The position numbers and the translations under genes were made by a program. This document shows positions 30,401 through 42,900 of a DNA stretch of 64,000 bases, piece after piece. The notes beneath the pieces were generated by a model. It searched no databases. It had not been told where the DNA came from and was given only the letters and a program-made list of their open reading frames with translations. Origin of the DNA: Antedon mediterranea (lineage: Eukaryota; Echinodermata; Crinoidea; Comatulida; Antedonidae); NCBI RefSeq assembly GCF_964355755.1, contig NC_092670.1:33529795-33593794 (forward strand), given 5' to 3'. Within the stretch, counting starts at the first letter, position 1, and every line of letters begins with the position of its first letter.

Positions 30401-33400
30401 TTAGAATGGCTTTACTAGATGTAGATATAGTAGATGTCGATAGTGTTTCCAATCCCAACAAGATTAATAATAATAATAATAATGTCTTTTTGTTATAGAT
30501 AGGAGGATACACTTTACCGTTTGCTGTTTTAGGTGGAGTAATGCTTCTGCATTCTTTTCTACTACTATTTATTTTACCATTGGATGATGGTATGTTTATG
30601 TACTCTTAATTGTTTTTTCTAAGTTTGTTTTTAGTAATTTTATAGTTTCAGAAAATTGTTGTTGTATTATTATTATGATAATTCTAATCAATCAAAGCTG
30701 TAAAATTATGCTAATCTAAAGCTTTGTATAGACACTATCAAACTAGTTTGAAAAAAATTGTGATATATGGCGGTAGTGATATACTTAAATATGGAAATGA
30801 TATGACATCATCAAGTCCATTATACTGTATGGGCACATCACATTTTGTCATTACTGTAAAGTTTGAAGGTGTATGTAGAGTTTTGTTGCTTTATTATAGA
30901 TGCCATTCGTTATTGTTTGGAAGGTTTACTGTGAGGTTTATTTTTTTTATATCTTGTAAAAACAGACATTTCAGAATCTAGAACTAGGACTTGCGTATGA
31001 AGCATGCTTACAAATAGCAATTAGAATGCGTTTATTAACTCGCAAATGTTTTAAATATTATTTCTAACTTCAGAATATATACGCACACAAAGTGGCTCAT
31101 ATATTTGGCTTTTGAGTATACCTGGGACTTGGGTTGCTACCTCTGCATCATTTATTGGAGCAGCCTCGGCGACATTTCTAGATCCAACATTATCACCTGA
31201 GTTAGAAAAGGTAAGTACAGTATTTTTGAAAAATTATGAAAGTTAAAGACTGTAAAAAGACTTGAATGTCCTAGTTGTAAAATATTTAGTTTTAGCAGAT
31301 CCAGGACTTCCGAGTTCTTGTTTGTTTGTTTAGATTGTTTTGTGAGAGAAGGTATTAGAAGGGTTTATTAAAAATTAGTAATTTATTTTATAGTTAAATT
31401 GAGTGGTTGGATTGGTCAGTTAGCCGAGTAGACCTTGGATACGCCTATAAAGTTAGTCAAGATAACCTATTCTACCTTACTTATTTGAATTTCCTTTGCT
31501 AACTCTAGTATAATGTCCATAATGCAAATACGCCCACATACATTTTCATGACAAATGGTCATTTGGATGTAGAAAAAAAGTGTTTATCCATCCTCGAGTC
31601 TGTACTCTTTATTTTATCTCTCATCTTTTCATATTTTCCTTATAGTTTAATTTAACGCCTATTCAAGTTGGTCTTGTGTTCTTGTTGATGGGTGTATCAT
31701 TCGGTATTGCAGCTCCTATATTCGGATGGCTAGCTGACAAATATAACATTTCACGATTACTCATCATTTTTGGATGTTTTCTAGCCTCTTTCAGTTATCT
31801 CATACTTGGACCATGGCTTCCTTTACATATTCCTCAGTAAGATTTTATTCATATATGTATATTTTATAAATTATTATGGTAGTTTGTATATTGTAAAATA
31901 AAAGATAAAGTAGTTAATATAATCGTACGGCCAATTTCACCAATTGAGTGTGTACACAGTATTGCTTAGTATAGGCTTATGCATAACATGTAGGCTAGAC
32001 GTTGTATTTTAATGTTTCAGTCCAAGTTTTGAATAGGAATTATACCCAATGGTGGGCTTATATCAGAAAAATGATGTAGATACCCTATAATTTGTGTTTT
32101 TTCAACTCTTAACACTTTTACTAGTTATTAAGTTATAAGGCGTTACATTACTGTTGTGTGAGAAACGTAGAGCCTTTAAGATGGGCGATCGACTCTAATC
32201 GTATGAAAATATTGACTAGAGAAATTAAATCTGAAATAATGAAACAGAAGAACATTTATAGGAAAAAAGTTGAACATAACTTCAGGTCTAATAATATGAA
32301 ACAAGTTTGACAGGGTATGAAACTTATGAGTGGTTACAAGAACGGTGGTAATACACCCACCTCGATTCCGAAAGTTACTGTGCAATGTTAATGAGTTAAA
32401 TAGAAAGAAAGAGAGGCTCTATTTAGCTTGTGTCGGTTGACTGAAGATGATCCCAAATTTAGTATAAGCATTTCTGATGTACATAACGAATTCATGAAAC
32501 TCAATTCATTGAAGGCTGCTGGGCCGGATAGAATCCCACCACGAGTACTTAAGGTCTGCTCTCCTCACCTTGATGGTATAGTTATATTTTTTTCAATATG
32601 TTTCTTTCTTATCATGCGTTCCCGGATATTTGGAAACTTTCATGCATAATACCTGTACCTAAGAAACCTACGATTAACAGCATGAATGATTTGAGACCCA
32701 TCGCACTCACGTCTGTCGCGATGAAAATATTGGAACGTATTATTTTAAAAATTATGAAACCTTATGCTGAAAAAGTGTTAGACCCGTTGCAATTTGCTTA
32801 CCGATCACTCTCCGTAGTACCAGTGATGCGATATATTTTAAATTACATAAATTGTATTCACATCTAGATATATGTAAAGAAAGGCCACTCGGCACGTATT
32901 ATGTATTTTGATTTTCAGTCTGCGTTTAATACCATACAACCCCATATCCTAGCAGACAAAATGTTGAATATGGAGTTTCCCCGTCCGATTGTTCGTTTAG
33001 TTTTAAATTTCATTTGTGATAGAAAACAATTTGTTAATATTAATGGTGTTAAGTCAGAAATCGTAACCTGTGACACCGGTATTCCTCAGGGTACTGTCAA
33101 CGCACCTAATTATATTCCTTGTATACGGCCGATTACAGATCTTTAAATGATGAGCTTTGCCCCGTTGGTAAATTCGCTGATGACACTAGTACTATTGGTC
33201 TCATAGTTTTAAACAATGATAAAAATTATCGTAGCGAAATACAAATATTTGTTAAATTTTTTGACGATAATTATCTCCAAATAAGCGCATCAAAAACAAA
33301 GGAGATGATCATTGATTTTAGGACTAAACATAAATTTAATTTTCAACCAATCATTATCAAAGGTAAAGAAATTGAAATTGTTGACCAGTACAAGTATCTA

Positions 33401-35190
33401 GGAATTGTTTTCAATGATAAACTGAGTTGGGGAGACCATATAGACTTCATCAGCAAAAAATTAAATACCAGAATGTATTGTATGAGAACTTTATATAAAT
33501 TTAACTCCTGTGATTTGATGTTACTTTCGTTCTATAGATCCGTTATATGCAGTGTTTGGACGTACTGCCTCTCCTGTTGGGCTGGTAATGTTACCGGAGG
33601 AAATAAAGGACGCCTTGAAACTTTCATCCGTCGGGCTGGTAAAATGATTGGTCTGGAACTGCCTTCCATTACCGATGTGCACCTAGAACACCTACAGAAA
33701 GATTTCGAACGCATTGAGTCGGATGCCTCTCATCCTCTCCACAAAGTGATCATAGACCAACTTAATCCAAGTGGTAGATTGAGGCTCCTCGGTGTGAAAA
33801 CAAATCGATATGCCAAATCCTTTATTCCTTCCGGTATCATCCAGTACCACAGGAAGTCAAGAAGATAATTTTATCTTGTATTTTTTTAGATGTTTTTATA
33901 TGAATGGTTTTATGCTATATTTGTTTTTATTGTGTTTTCTTTTTTATTATGACGAGCAATGAATTTCCTTTTTGAGGATCAATAAAAGTTATCTTATCTT
34001 ATCTTATCTTACTACATGATGCACAGAGGTTCTTGACTGGTTTTATACAGCCTAATGATTTCCAGTAAACCTAAAATTGTGATGGCCCTGTATAATACAA
34101 ACCTTGTTCTGTATGTACAGCTCAGTAGCCACTATGTGCATTGGCATAATAGTACTAAACGTAGCCTTTGGGTCTGCTATAATACCAACATACCAGGATT
34201 ACCTAGGTACTGTGACATTTAATGGTATGCCAGACAACATGTCAACATATGGAGTAGTATCTGGAATCTTCATGTCCGCATATTCATTAGGGTAAGTGGA
34301 TTGACCTGTCCAAAGGTGATGGAAAATAAATGCAGGTATACTGTTTCTAAAATATGTGCCATTATCGAAGACAATCTTTAAAGTTCATCACAGATATCTG
34401 TATGCCCATATGAGTTACTGATTCTAGCTGTTTTATTTAGTTTTGTATCAACTGGAGGTTAATAGAAATACTATTTTGGATACGTCCTACCTCCACCGAG
34501 GTGCAGTGTCGCGAAAACAGTTTAACACGTCTCAGAGAGATAGCCAACAGTTTGATGCGTAAATCAAACTAACACGGTATTCATAACAATGTGGCCTACT
34601 GTATATTGATATTGTAAAATAATGTCAAATAGTGAACTGTGAATACACATCTTAAGGAGTTGTAGGCCTAACTAAATCTAATGAGTATCACAACTATAGT
34701 TTTACTGATCGATACAGTTTAACAGTGGTTCCTTAGTTGAATAAACTGTTGAAAGCAGAAAACGATGTCCATTTCTTTTGTTTCCGAAATTCCACTGGCT
34801 CAGTGCCCGGTTGGACTCAAAACAACCCTTACCAAAGCCTACACATAAGTTCAGAACTTAATTTTGATAGTATTTATTCTTTAGGTCATTTACTGGACCA
34901 TTGCTTGGAGGCTTGTTAGTTGAAAATCTTAATTTTGGAACGGCATCTTCTTTGTTGGGGTTTCTAAACTTCACTTTTGCTATTGTAATGTTGATCTTCT
35001 CTTTATTCGAATACAGATGTGGAAAAGGGTAAGTAAATATTATATTATTCAATATTGTGTCAATCCTGTTGCATTACAATTAGGATTTTGTGTTTACTTA
35101 ATTAATTTGTCTTTTGTTAGGAGAAGAGAATTGATATGTAGCTCAAGATTTAATCATAGGATAGATGAAGGTCAAAGTCTGGTTAAATGA
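27472..35190 (+). CDS. SLC18B1-like vesicular amine/polyamine transporter, gene B
   Basis: Exons: 27472-27714, 28226-28321, 29380-29453, 29891-30038, 30140-30208, 30499-30589, 31074-31210, 31646-31836, 34121-34291, 34885-35028 and 35121-35190. All introns are GT-AG and the frame stays open, giving 477 aa. It is a 12-TM major facilitator: motif-A-like GKF-LPVIGAR at the exon 2/3 junction, its second-half counterpart APIFGWLADKYN in exon 8, and PGTWVATS in exon 7. The family is H+-coupled and loads amines or polyamines into vesicles; the exact substrate is not evident. The N-terminus is acidic, with a possible dileucine sorting signal (EEELLI). Introns hold a MITE (intron 6) and a LINE (intron 8), neither touching splice sites. 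It is the first intact member of the array. Confidence 0.82.
30718..30940. mobile_element. MITE-like element, TATCAAAC family, in gene B intron 6
   Basis: The left end 'gctttgtatagacactatcaaactag' and the right end 'gtttgaaggtgtatgtagagttt' are imperfect inverses. The end resembles those at 46525 and 51343. Confidence 0.5.
32170..34011 (+). mobile_element. CR1/Rex1-like LINE in gene B intron 8
   Basis: Consecutive but frame-broken RT pieces in ORF2 order: LNSLKAAGPDRIPPRVLK, SCIIPVPKKPTINSMNDLRPIAL, FDFQSAFNTIQPH, GIPQGTVNAPN, FADDT, then KYLGIVFNDKLSWGDHI and the C-terminal thumb to 33868. The longest open piece is 33119-33868. It ends with (TTATC)n at 33989-34011. The FADD box is present but the PQG block is damaged, so it is dead. 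The 5' boundary is uncertain. Confidence 0.8.
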
Positions 35191-36974
35191 AGTAAGAGAG
35201 AGAAATACAATACAATTTGTGCTCAATGACTTAACACCAAATGTCGCAGACGAAACATAAATTGAACTAAGTGATTTAGTTCTGCAGCTACTAGTCTCTA
35301 GTTACTCGTTAACTCTCTACAATTTCGTCATAATGGTTACTCGTTGCTAACTTTTGAAATCTCCTCCTATGGTCCTTTCTACCGAATGACAAAACAGGAA
35401 TTTAACCAGTTATGACATTTCTAAGGTATTCTGAAATCTCGTCATTATAGCCCTTTGTCGAAATTTCATCACGAAAAAAATCCCTAAACTACAAAATGCA
35501 GGTGGAACAGATGAAAACCCCTAATTGAACCAGTTCCACAGATAGAGCTTCTTCAGTTATATCTATCTAAAAAAGCTTATCATCAGGCACTTTCTACGAG
35601 AATCAGACATGTAACAGGATCCAGATTTTCTGGATAATGATAATACGGTCTATTTTATGAATGATATATTATATAAGTTTTATTTATTAAATAAAATATT
35701 GGTGTATTGTATTCAAGAAGCAGATTTCGCAAAAAAATGTTTTACAGTTTTCTGTTATTTTTTTACGTTTTGCGCGCGTTGGTTTTTACGACGATGTGCG
35801 GCTCTAAAACGGTAATTTCATTTCATTATTTATTTGGTCTATTTAAGTATATGCATTACAAAAACAAACTGAAATTGGGGAGACCAAGGTCAACCTAAGT
35901 GAACTGAATCACTGTAGCTGAGCCGGTTTACCCAACCCCTAAGTTAGTGTACACATAAAAGACAACAAGACAAAATACAGTTACAGCGAATCAAAATGAA
36001 TATGAACTTTTCTAATGAAGGCTGATGGGATTTCTAGGTCGTGTGAATATAAAAGCGGAAATGATTAAGTAAAGATCGATATGCATTTTTATTATTTTAC
36101 GAAATGTCAACACATTAAACAGATACTGCAAGTCATCTTAACATTTTTGTTTTTTTTTTAAGCTATAAATCCTGGAATGAGCTTATAAGCAAATTGGCAA
36201 TTAGTAAAACTAAATGGAATTATAATTATAAAGAAATTGAACTATTGTTCCATGGCGTTTGCTATAATTATCATTGCTACTTATGTCGAATAAATACCTT
36301 GCTTGCTATTCGTTACTTAGAGAACTTTAATTGAACGCCTGCCAAACTAATGGCGTTTCTAGTTTAATCCAGAAGAATGGAGCTTCATGCTAGAACAAGA
36401 AGAAAGAAGATCTTTAATTTTGATGACTTGTCAAACCTTGTTAATGTTTATAAATAACAAACATTAGGATTGAAAATTACAATTTTGATCATTCACAAAA
36501 CAATTTTGAAGGGAATTGGTTCATTTTGATTAATGGTGAGTATATATTTGTTACATTTTGTTATTACTTCCATACAGTAATCTACTTATAATTTTATAAT
36601 TTGGAATTTTGGAATGTTCTTTTTAGAACTACTGTATTAATTCGATTCAGGTACATTACAAGTTAGTCAATAAAACACAAGTACAACTTGTTCATTTAAA
36701 AAGAACAGTTCTAGAAAATAGTCATTATATTGAAATTATATGTAACCAACTATTATATCTAAATGTCATGCATGTAGCTGAGCTTTTAGGAGGGGGGGGG
36801 GGGGGGGGTTGGGGGTTGAAATCCAAAACGCTTTTATTTACTTACCATTTTTCATCCAAAATGCATTTGTTGATGAAGAAACATTTTTATTTAAATTACT
36901 AATATAAAATAGAAAATATCCATTACTTATTTCAGAGAGCGTTCTGATCCTAAGCAATACCAACTTATTTGGCT
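35191..36974. other. Intergenic region between genes B and C
   Basis: AT-rich, no gene recognised. It contains a G run at about 36791-36810. A strong acceptor (ttatttcag, about 36926-36934) lies before the gene C ATG, which suggests that gene C has a 5' untranslated exon somewhere in this interval. Confidence 0.5.
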
Positions 36975-39900
36975 ATGCCACACGGATTTTCAATGGACCA
37001 ACTGTCTTCAGTTGAACTGTCGTTAGTTGACGTTGCTACTGATTCCATTGCTCCTGCTCGAATTACCGATGGACCACCATCATCAAAGTCTAATGTTTCA
37101 TGGACCCGTGTACAAAAAATCATCATGGTGTGCATTGCGTTATCACACGTCTTAAACAATATGGCATATTCTGTCCTTACTCCGTTTTTTCCTCTAACCG
37201 TGAGTATACTTTAAGTTCAGTTTCATAATGAAGATGTATTGTCACCTGCCACACCTCCACTCCCAACCAAACATTAAAAACCAAAATGAATAAAATAATT
37301 GTGTGGACTTATTTACTTCCGCAGAAAAAAAACTAAAAATAAACTGTCAAATTTAACCAAAAACTGGTTGTTGTTCGGTGTACTTGACTTGTTTTAATTT
37401 TCCTATTAACTAGGGAAATTGAAATAAGAAATGAATCGTTATTCACTTTGACCAAAAATGTGTTGTTCAAAGTGAATACCGATTATGCAATAGGCATATC
37501 ATTAGGACAAATGATCTTTTAGGCTTTCTTATGTTTTCAATCAAATATATAAACTATCATAACCTCTCGTAAACACAAATTAAGAATAAACAAATATGGA
37601 ACAGAAATCTAATCCGCAGTGTTTGTATTTCTATTCAAAATATGTAACTAGATATACGACACATTCTATTTTACAGGCAGAGGACCACGGGGCTACACCG
37701 TCTGAAGTAGGACTAATATTTGGGGTTTACTACGTGTCAATGTTTGTCTTTGCACTAATCACCGGAAAACTTGTGAGTCTAAGAAACAATTTTGTTATTT
37801 ATTAAAAATATTTAAAAAAATGTTATAAAAATGAGCATGTAGAAGGACAATGCATGTATTAGGATAGTCAAGATACAGTAGTGTAGAAATTAAAAAAAAA
37901 CTATTGCAGAGCCAATGCATTTTGAATTGAAGAAAACTCGGAAAAATATTACAATGATTTATTCCTATACAATGGCAAGAGAAAAAAGGGTAAAAATGAA
38001 AACATGTTTAGTACAAGCATTAAAACAAAATGCTGGTGGTGAAATTACAGTAAAAATAAAATTTTTCAACTTAACAATGACAACAATTTGGCAAGATTTA
38101 CTATTCTATAACCTCCGAGGTTTTATGAATAAATGTCAAAATTTTTTTTTTGTAGATCCCAGTGTTTGGGTTAAAGCCAACCTTTACAGTGGGTTACGTC
38201 ATTGCGGCAATAGGAAATATCCTGTTTGGGTAGGTTTTTATCACTTTATTATTTTATTCATAATATCAACATACAATTAGCTGCCAAGACAAGTTACTTC
38301 TAGATTAATCCTGATCTGATTTCTTTATACTTAATTAATTAATATTGACCATTGCTATCACAATTTGTTAGTAACTAATATTATTGACATTGTACCTTCT
38401 CTAGTATTGGAAAGGTTTGTCAATCGCCATGACATTCTGATTAAACGTTATGTATGGCCTAGATGATCTTGAACTATCAATACACACATCTATGTTGATC
38501 CTTATCTTTGCTTTATAATTGACATTTCATGCAATAAATGTTTTTTTATGAAAAAGGGTCCTAAATAAAGTAAGTAAAATCGTAGAGGAAACATTTATTA
38601 CATGATAGATTTCTTACGAACTAAAGTCAGGTTCATAATTGGATACATTATTTTTCTGTAAATGGAAAAAAAAGTTTGTGCTTATGTTATGGAACGAAAT
38701 AAAGTTGATTGATTGTCACAAAATCAAAACTCATATTTTGGAAAATGTTCTTAATCGACAAAGCAAATTAGACAGGGCAAATTATAACGTTTTAATATTT
38801 ATCAAACAACATTTTCCCACAATTTCCAGCAATGTGGTTTGGTGAGAGTGTAGAGAAGTACATATAAATCTATAATCTGCAGTTAAACACACAACTCGTA
38901 GAATGCGCGCGAACACCACCATAATGAATATTGTGTATTTATTTATTATTTGTGTATGCTGGCACTCTGCTATGCTACCAAATAATAATTATTTTATTTT
39001 AGATTTGTTGACATTTTCGAAGATAAATCAACATTTTTGGCCGTCTGTTTTTCGTTACGAGTTTTGACATCCATGGGAGGAGCAGCAGCAATAACGGCGA
39101 GCCTAACAATACTTGCAAATTGCTTTCAAGGAACAATGTCCCAACCAATGGTAAGTATAATTAATTATGAAACTGGTTTCATTGATGTTGATACAGTTTT
39201 ACTCTTAAACTTGATAAAAAAATTACAAAATAGACAACATGTTATTATGTATCCATCCGTAAGATCTAGAATTGTATTATATAATATATACAAATGTGTA
39301 GGTAGGTTAAGCTTTCACAACAACACAATTTAATAAATCTAACATATTATATTGTATATATATTTTTTTATTTCTTGATTACATTTTATATTAAACCATA
39401 TTAGACCATGGACACTTGAAAGAGAAGGATTTGCGTCATGGGTAACAGAAAAAAAAATCCAATCTGCAATCCAATAATCATTAATCTCACTAATTTACAT
39501 AGGAGATTTTAATATTTTAGTGCCTGGTGATGACAACTGCTCATCTACGTCACAGCCACAATCACTTGATCTCAAACCACGGTTTATGTGGGGTAGTCAA
39601 CTTAACTACACATGCGCAGCGAAGATTGAAGGCTACGTCATTATTGGCATTAACACAAAGTCATCTAAAATATATTATTTCCATCTTTGAAATAAAGTTT
39701 AATTATAATAATAATGTATAATAAACTTTTATATGTAGGGAAATATTGCTGCAAGTGCTGGACTCGGTATGATATTAGGTCCATTTGTTGGTGGCTTACT
39801 TTATGAGGTCAGTGTTTCTTAAATCTATTATATACGTATGATGAGTACCTCTTGGCCATAATTCAATAGATTTTACAAATCGTTAGGCCTAATGCATTTC

Positions 39901-42900
39901 TAAAACACACTGTTATGTTTTGTACAGCATTACACCGCAACAGCTCTGGTAGTGATTGACTATGAAGTTAGGATTTCTAGGCCATGTGTAGCAAGATGCC
40001 GCTCAACATTTCTCTGGGGTGTACAGTGTCAGTGAAAATAAGAGTACGGTAGTAACCGGACCTAGACAAACTAGGGATAATCTCCAGCAATAAGGCATGG
40101 CTTTGACAAGGATTTGATTTGACTACAAAGGTTTTTATGACTTGGAAAATTCAACAACCTATACTGTAGCTTGATATTTAAATCCATAATTTTAATACCA
40201 ATATTTATTACGAGATACCCGGTATACTGTATAGATACTCAACTTAACTCGCTACTTTGGGTAAAGATTTTAGACTTTAGAACTCGGTAGAATTCGATCC
40301 ATTCTAATGATTGTTTACCGCAAAACGTTGGCTACAGTAACTGTATGAAGACAGAATGTTCCTGAAAGAGTATATCCTACGTGGGAGCTTTTGACATCAA
40401 CTTGAACTCAGTGACATCTTGAACGCACAGCCTTTCTATTCTTTTTTTTTTAAATCTTTCTCATACTTCTTTCGAAAGAAACATTGTTTTGGTCATAACT
40501 CATCAAGAAGCAACTTGCTTACTTGGTGACAAACCTATTGCAAGTTGTTCATTATATCTTTATATATTTTACAATTTACTTCCAGATTGGCGGCTTCATT
40601 TTACCATTTGTTGCAGTGGGTGTTGCAATGTTTATCAATGTGATTGCGGTGTCATATATAATTCCAGAAAACGCACGTAAGTCGAGTGATACCGAAAAAA
40701 AAAACATACCGGCCGTAAATAAAAGAAACCCATGTGTTTCTTCAGTTTATTAGGACTCTTGTGTGGACTTTATTTTGAGAGGGGCGTCTTTTTTAGCCCA
40801 AAAGGTTTATTTTTAGAGGTCTCCTTAATGTAAAGTAAACAGACAATGGCCATCTTACGACGCCTTGCATTTGTAAATTATATTTTCTCGTCTCATATTT
40901 ATTAATACCCAAATTATATGAAATCATTTTGCCAAAGAAACGTCTTACTGACTGAACGCTACTTGGTTGCTAAAGAATAATTACTTCTTATAATACCCCA
41001 AGGCTCTCTTCTTGACCACCTCCTATTTATTCTATATATTAATGATATATATCTTTCTTCTTCAATTCTTAATTTTTTTCTATATGCTGACGACACCACT
41101 GTTTATTACTCTGACCCTGATATTCAAACCTTATTTAATACTGTTAATACCAATCTGACCCTCATGTCTCAATACTTTTAGCTAACAAACTTTCTCTTAA
41201 CAACAAAAAATGTAACTTCATCCTGTTTGGGACCCCTCAGAAAATTAAAAACATTGATACTGCAAACTATAACATTTCTATTAACAATCATGATATTCCC
41301 TCAGTTCAATCTGCTACATTTTTAGGAGTTCATCTTGACAGTCGACTTTCATGGAAAAATCACATCAATTTTGTTCAGAATAAAATTTCCAAAAGTCTTG
41401 GCATCATCACTAGACTTTCTTCTTTTTTACCCCCTAACATTCTTCGTATTCTTTACTGCTCCCTTATCCTGCCTTATCTTATCTGCGAAATACAAAGATT
41501 TGTTTAATTTTGTGACGATAATTATCTCCAAATAAATGCATCAAAAACAAAGGAGATGATCATTGATTTTAGGAGTAAACATAAATTTAATTTTCAACCA
41601 ATCACTATCAAAGGTAAAGAAATTGAAATTGTTGACCAGTACAAGTATCTAGGAATTGTTTTCAATGATAAACTGAGTTGAGGAAACCATATAGACTTCA
41701 TCAGCAAAAAATTAAGTCCCAGAATGTATTGTATGAGAACTTTATATAAATTTAACTCCTGTGATTTGATGTTACTTTCGTTCTATAGATCCGTTATATG
41801 TAGTGTTTGGACGTACTGCCTCTCCTGTTGGGCTGGTAATGTTACCGGATCGGAGGGAATAAAGGACGCCTTGAAACTTTCATCCGTCGGGCTGGTAAAA
41901 TGATTGGTCTGGAACTGCCTTCCTTTACCGATGTGCACCTAGAACACCTCCAGAAAGATTTCGAACGCATTGAGTCGGATGCCTCTCATCCTCTCCACAA
42001 AGTGATCATAGACCAACTTAATCCAAGTGGTAGATTGAGGCTCCTCAGTGTGAAAACAAATCGATTTGCTAAATCCTTTATTCCCTCCGGTATCATCCAG
42101 TACAACAGGAAGTCAAGAAGATAATTTTATATTGTAATTTTTTAGATGTTTTTATATGAATGGTTTTATGCTATTATTTGTTTTTATAGTGTTTTCTTTG
42201 TTATTATGACGAGCAATGAATTTCCTTTTTGAGGATCAATAAAAGTTATCTTATCTTATCTTATCTTATCTTAACTATTGCAATATGTTCTTGTGCAACA
42301 CTTATCCTTCCAGTATTAAAAAACTTCAAACTCTTCAAAAAAAGGCCATCAGAGTTATATATGGGTTACCCCTGTCTCATTCATCTCATCTGTTTTCAAA
42401 GCTCCATCTTCTCAAAGTCTCTGATATCAATCTAACCCAACAAGGCTCGTTCATCTTTTCTTCTATTAATTCTAACCTTCCCAAACATCTCTGCTCCATG
42501 TTCACTCCAAATTCTTCAATTCATTATCATCATACCCGTATTTGTTCAAAATTACATATTCCAACCCATAAAACCAACCACTTTCAACACAACATTAGGT
42601 ATTCCGGACCCACTTTTTGGAACGATGCCACTCCCCATCTTAAACTCTGTTTCTAGCAAATAATTTTTATCTAAACTTAAAAGTCACCTTATTTCCAAAT
42701 ATTAACTTTTCCTCGGTCGGGTTTTTTTTAAAATTTATTATTTATTTTTTTTTTAATTTTCATTGTCTGTGTCTGTAATAGGTACGTCCTCCACAAGATG
42801 TGTTTTCATCTTTCTGGGCGTGTACCTTCTTCTTTCGAAATTTTGTTTACATTATATATTGTTCATTGAAATCTATTTTGTATATGAAAGGAGAAAACAA

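Noticed and set aside
36791-36810. G run as a regulatory quadruplex
   Set aside because: A homopolymer tract of uncertain length; no evidence beyond composition.
41335-41535. 66-codon frame in gene C intron 6 as a gene
   Set aside because: Out-of-frame reading across the junction of two LINE fragments.
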